NCBI GenBank assembly: GCA_021793875.1
Contig: JAJYRX010000069.1
Location: forward strand, 1 to 7,598
Source of the DNA: Pseudomonadota bacterium
GTDB lineage: Bacteria; Pseudomonadota; Gammaproteobacteria; Burkholderiales; Burkholderiaceae_B
DNA length: 7,598 nucleotides
Direction: 5' to 3'
The translations under genes were made by a program, and so were the position numbers. Below the pieces are notes generated by a model. It did not search any database. It saw only the letters and a program-made list of their open reading frames with translations, and had not been told where the DNA came from. This document shows positions 5,575 to 7,598 of this stretch, one piece after another. How positions within the stretch are numbered: the stretch's first letter is position 1; every line of letters starts with the position of its first letter.

Positions 5575-7198
5575 TATTTTTGCTGTCATGCATCATAATG
5601 GCCAGTTGGAACTGTAGGCGTAGCTGAGGTTCTATCAGGTCTCTTCTTGTTAACTGGCTAAGCCTATCAAGGCGATAGCGTATGGTATTGTGATGTACAT
5701 GTAGTTGTCGTGCAGCTTCGCGGTAATTACAGTTATTATCTAGAAAAACCCGTAACGTATGTAACATACGGGTTTTATACTTTTCATCGTACGCTATTAT
5801 TGGGCCTAGCCAGTCATTTATATACTCATCTATATTCTCTGCCATTGCTGGGTGTGAAAATAGCTTATATAAACCAGTTTCATCCTGCATTTTTATTTGC
5901 TTGCTCTGACCTGTTTTTATACTATGCTTAAGGGCAAATTCAGCTTGTTCGAATGCCTTATGAAGTTGCAAAAGAGAGGTGGGTTGGCTCATGCCAGCAT
6001 GCCATTGTTGCAGATTGGCGTTAATTTCCAGGTTTTTTATAAGCCTGTTAAACCGCTGTTCAGCATGGTTTATAGGGTGTGTGCCGCCGTCAGTAAGGGG
6101 TAGTAGCATAATAAAATGCTGGTTATCTTTACTTGCTACTGGAATAGACTCTATTTCGCATTGTTGAAACAACAGGTTAGTGGCTATACGAAGACTATGA
6201 CCCCGTAAACCACCAATTTTAAATAATACTAAAAAGAATTCGCCGTTTTCATTAATTCCAGGCGTAGTGTTGCGCTGTATAAGGTTTTGCTTAGCCTTGC
6301 GATTCAAGTGTGTATCGGTAAGTGCCAGAATAAATTCATTGTTTTTTTCACGATTAATACTTATGCTGGCTCGCCTTTGCATAAGTGCCATTGACAATAT
6401 ATCGCGACAGTGATGTAGGTATTTATATGTTTCTACCTGCTTAAGCGTGTTGGTGCTGTTATGTTCGTTGATGCTGTTGATAATTGCTATGCTGGCGTAT
6501 GGGTCTGTGTTTGAATCAAGCAAGGCATGAGTTATTTGTACATTGCCAGCCATTTTATGCATTAACCCTGGGAAACCTGGTATAGGTGTGCTTCGTATTT
6601 CCGGGTGTTGCATGGCCTCGATAATATTATCAATATGTTTAATTTCAGCGGGTTGCCAAAAACTTAGTGCATCGGCTGGGCTGCTTAAAACCACAGGCTC
6701 ACCAATAAGAGAATAAAGCATGGTTACCAAGCCCTCAATGCTGGCTCCAGCAAATAATTGCCTGCTAAACCTATTGCGTATTTCTTCAGCATGCAACATG
6801 TGTCTGGCATCGGTTTCAAGCACCTTGGTAAATATTGGTGTTAAAAGTTCAATCCAGGCTAAATGGTCGGGAACCAGCACTATAGGGAAGGCCAATTCAT
6901 TGGCCTGATCTATCATGGATTGGGGTAGCGATTTCATGTAGCGGCTTAGCTTTACTCCTAATCCGGCAACATCGCGCGAAACCAGCTCTGGCACAAGTCT
7001 ATTTAAGTTTGTGTATTGCTTGTTTAGTGGAAAAGTAGAGGTTAAAGCCAGTTCGTTTCCTCGTAACCAAAGTGTGGCATCAGGTGCGTCTAGCACGGTA
7101 ACAGACTTTACTTGCCGGCCTAGACCATTATGACCAGCTAATACGGCAGCCCCCTGCATGGCTTCTAGTTCTAATACATCGTTTACTGTAGTCCACAT
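5567..7198 (-). CDS. PucR-family transcriptional regulator
   Basis: This 543-residue protein has the PucR/CdaR architecture. Residues about 1-125 are the PucR N-terminal domain, recognisable by TVNDVLELEAMQGAAVLAGH, SVTVLDAPDATLWLRGNELALTS and VKLSRYMKSLPQSM. A middle GGDEF-like segment spans about residues 300-430. Residues about 478-537 form the C-terminal PucR helix-turn-helix domain, with FLDNNCNYREAARQLHVHHN followed by TIRYRLDRL. Length is normal and no residue of the DNA-recognition segment appears lost. The ATG at 7198 has GGA about 6 bases upstream. Studied relatives control purine breakdown, proline use or sugar-acid use, so the family alone does not name the pathway. The gene diverges from an M20 deacylase gene across a gap with repeated boxes, so that gene is the likely target. 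Its 3' end overlaps the DUF937 gene by 8 bp. Confidence 0.93.
   Translation of the reverse strand: MWTTVNDVLELEAMQGAAVLAGHNGLGRQVKSVTVLDAPDATLWLRGNELALTSTFPLNKQYTNLNRLVPELVSRDVAGLGVKLSRYMKSLPQSMIDQANELAFPIVLVPDHLAWIELLTPIFTKVLETDARHMLHAEEIRNRFSRQLFAGASIEGLVTMLYSLIGEPVVLSSPADALSFWQPAEIKHIDNIIEAMQHPEIRSTPIPGFPGLMHKMAGNVQITHALLDSNTDPYASIAIINSINEHNSTNTLKQVETYKYLHHCRDILSMALMQRRASISINREKNNEFILALTDTHLNRKAKQNLIQRNTTPGINENGEFFLVLFKIGGLRGHSLRIATNLLFQQCEIESIPVASKDNQHFIMLLPLTDGGTHPINHAEQRFNRLIKNLEINANLQQWHAGMSQPTSLLQLHKAFEQAEFALKHSIKTGQSKQIKMQDETGLYKLFSHPAMAENIDEYINDWLGPIIAYDEKYKTRMLHTLRVFLDNNCNYREAARQLHVHHNTIRYRLDRLSQLTRRDLIEPQLRLQFQLAIMMHDSKNIT
5745..5776. terminator. Terminator-like hairpin inside the PucR-family gene
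   Basis: AAAACCCGTA (5745-5754) and TACGGGTTTT (5767-5776) are exact reverse complements around a 12-base loop; an alternative inner hairpin, CGTATG-TAA-CATACG, lies at 5756-5770. The plus strand continues TTTTATACTTTT and the minus strand ends in TTTTTC, so either transcript could terminate. It lies about 170 bp beyond the DUF937 stop codon, and on the minus strand just before the sequence for the DNA-binding domain. It could end the DUF3597-DUF937 transcript; the stem has only about four G-C pairs. Confidence 0.4.
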
Positions 7199-7209
7199 AG
7201 CATTTCCGT

Positions 7210-7237
7210 ATTATGAGAGTTATATTTGTACGGTTAA
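7210..7237 (-). promoter_or_regulatory. Weak candidate promoter for the PucR-family gene
   Basis: On the minus strand, TTAACC (7232-7237), a 16-base spacer and CATAAT (7210-7215) match four and five consensus positions. The predicted transcript would start only about 5 bases before the ATG, leaving little room for a ribosome binding site, so this may be wrong. One copy of the TATATTTGTA box (7221-7230) lies in the spacer, which would suit self-repression. Confidence 0.2.
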
Positions 7238-7337
7238 TACAATAAAGTCTGTATATATTTGTAATAATGGTAAATAGGCATTTATACGTACCCTCCCTAT
7301 AATTAATTTAAATAGGCGGAAAAGCATTACAAATATT
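7221..7337. repeat. Three TATATTTGTA-like boxes, candidate PucR-family operators
   Basis: TATATTTGTA occurs at 7221-7230 and again at 7254-7263, 33 bp apart (about three helical turns). A third copy, inverted, is TACAAATATT at 7328-7337. ATATTTGTAAT (7255-7265) and ATTACAAATAT (7326-7336) form a perfect 11-bp inverted repeat with centres 71 bp apart. A partial fourth copy, ATTACAA, lies at 7354-7360. They flank the M20 gene promoter, one upstream of its -35 box and one past the likely start of transcription. Chance is possible in AT-rich DNA, but 10 and 11 bp exact matches within 120 bp are uncommon. Confidence 0.45.
7275..7303 (+). promoter_or_regulatory. Sigma-70 promoter for the M20 peptidase gene
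   Basis: TAGGCA (7275-7280), an ideal 17-base spacer and a perfect TATAAT (7298-7303) form a good promoter. Transcription would start near 7310, giving an untranslated leader of about 80 bases that contains the inverted third box and the strong ribosome binding site. A weak -35 with a perfect -10 suits an activator bound at the box just upstream (7254-7265). Confidence 0.55.
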
Positions 7338-7377
7338 AAAAATCTGCCAAATAATTACAAGAGTTACCAATCACCAT

Positions 7378-7387
7378 AGGAGGGAGG
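7378..7387 (+). promoter_or_regulatory. Strong ribosome binding site that fixes the TTG start of the M20 gene
   Basis: AGGAGGGAGG occupies these positions, with an AGGAGG core 5 bases before TTG at 7389. An in-frame TAG at 7377-7379 rules out any longer start, and no ATG occurs in frame until about 7515, inside the conserved domain. Confidence 0.85.
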
Positions 7388-7388
7388 C

Positions 7389-7598
7389 TTGGGTACTCAA
7401 GGAATTACGTTTTCTCAACAAGAAGAAGTTCTGTTTTTACAGCAAGCTGTGCGTATCAATACGGTTAGCCATCGCGGTGATGAGCTAGCGTTGGCACGTT
7501 TATTATCCAATCGCATGCAGGCTGCTGGCTTTAAATGTCAAACCTTCAAACTCGATGGGAATCGCTGCAACTTTATTGCTAGTCTTAGTAGATCGGAA
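7389..7598 (+). CDS. M20-family metallopeptidase/deacylase (N-terminal 70 codons; cut by window edge)
   Basis: Only the first 70 codons are present, beginning at a TTG with a strong ribosome binding site. The visible part reads GTQGITFSQQEEVLFLQQ, then AVRINTVSHRGDELALARLL, SNRMQAAGFKCQTFKLDGNR and CNFIASL. This is the opening of the M20 ArgE/DapE/carboxypeptidase G2 type fold: a helix with (V/I)RI-(N/D)-(T/S)V, then GDE, then the amphipathic helix leading to AAGF and the strand N-x-I-A. These enzymes hydrolyse N-acyl or peptide bonds using two metal ions. The metal-binding His, Asp and Glu residues lie downstream of the edge, so activity cannot be judged. The start resembles acetylornithine deacetylase or succinyl-diaminopimelate desuccinylase relatives more than N-carbamoyl amidohydrolases. 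It diverges from a PucR-family gene, its likely regulator. Confidence 0.82.
   Translation, partial: MGTQGITFSQQEEVLFLQQAVRINTVSHRGDELALARLLSNRMQAAGFKCQTFKLDGNRCNFIASLSRSE

Noticed and set aside
1..7598. Mobile element, CRISPR array, tRNA, riboswitch or defence system
   Set aside because: I saw no transposase or integrase motifs, no regularly spaced repeats, no tRNA-like cloverleaf and no recognised riboswitch or defence-gene domain.

Overview
The window looks like chromosomal DNA of a Gram-negative proteobacterium, probably a gammaproteobacterium and possibly marine. The pointers are a periplasmic solute-binding protein with a signal peptide, a tripartite tricarboxylate transporter (TTT), LysR and PucR regulators, and a moderately AT-rich composition with very AT-rich intergenic gaps. 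The taxonomic guess is inference. I see no tRNA, rRNA, CRISPR array, insertion sequence or integrase. Genes are tightly packed.

Region 1 (1-4155) is an uptake locus. A tctC-tctB-tctA operon runs leftward and is cut by the left edge inside tctA. A LysR-type regulator diverges from it, starting at a TTG behind a very strong ribosome binding site. The 120-bp gap between tctC and the regulator holds a perfect 10-bp inverted repeat and plausible back-to-back promoters, the classic layout of a LysR regulator controlling its neighbour. Converging on the regulator, 8 bp away, is a small TSUP (TauE/SafE-like) membrane exporter with a GTG start. Together they suggest import of an organic acid, with an anion exporter alongside; the substrate cannot be read from the sequence.

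Region 2 (4156-5574) holds an AT-rich gap, a 64-residue single-span membrane protein of unknown function, and two genes 18 bp apart encoding a DUF3597 protein and a DUF937 protein. This short accessory cassette of uncharacterised families is the least understood part of the window.

Region 3 (5567-7598) holds a PucR-family regulator on the minus strand, overlapping the DUF937 gene tail-to-tail by 8 bp. A terminator-like hairpin lies inside its coding sequence. Diverging from it is an M20 metallopeptidase/deacylase gene, cut by the right edge, with a TTG start and a strong ribosome binding site. Their 190-bp shared regulatory gap carries three copies of a TATATTTGTA-like box, two of them forming a perfect 11-bp inverted repeat around a good sigma-70 promoter. 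The PucR protein probably controls the M20 gene.

No clearly new multi-gene system is visible. The most interesting items are the two regulatory intergenic regions, the DUF3597/DUF937 pair and the intragenic hairpin.
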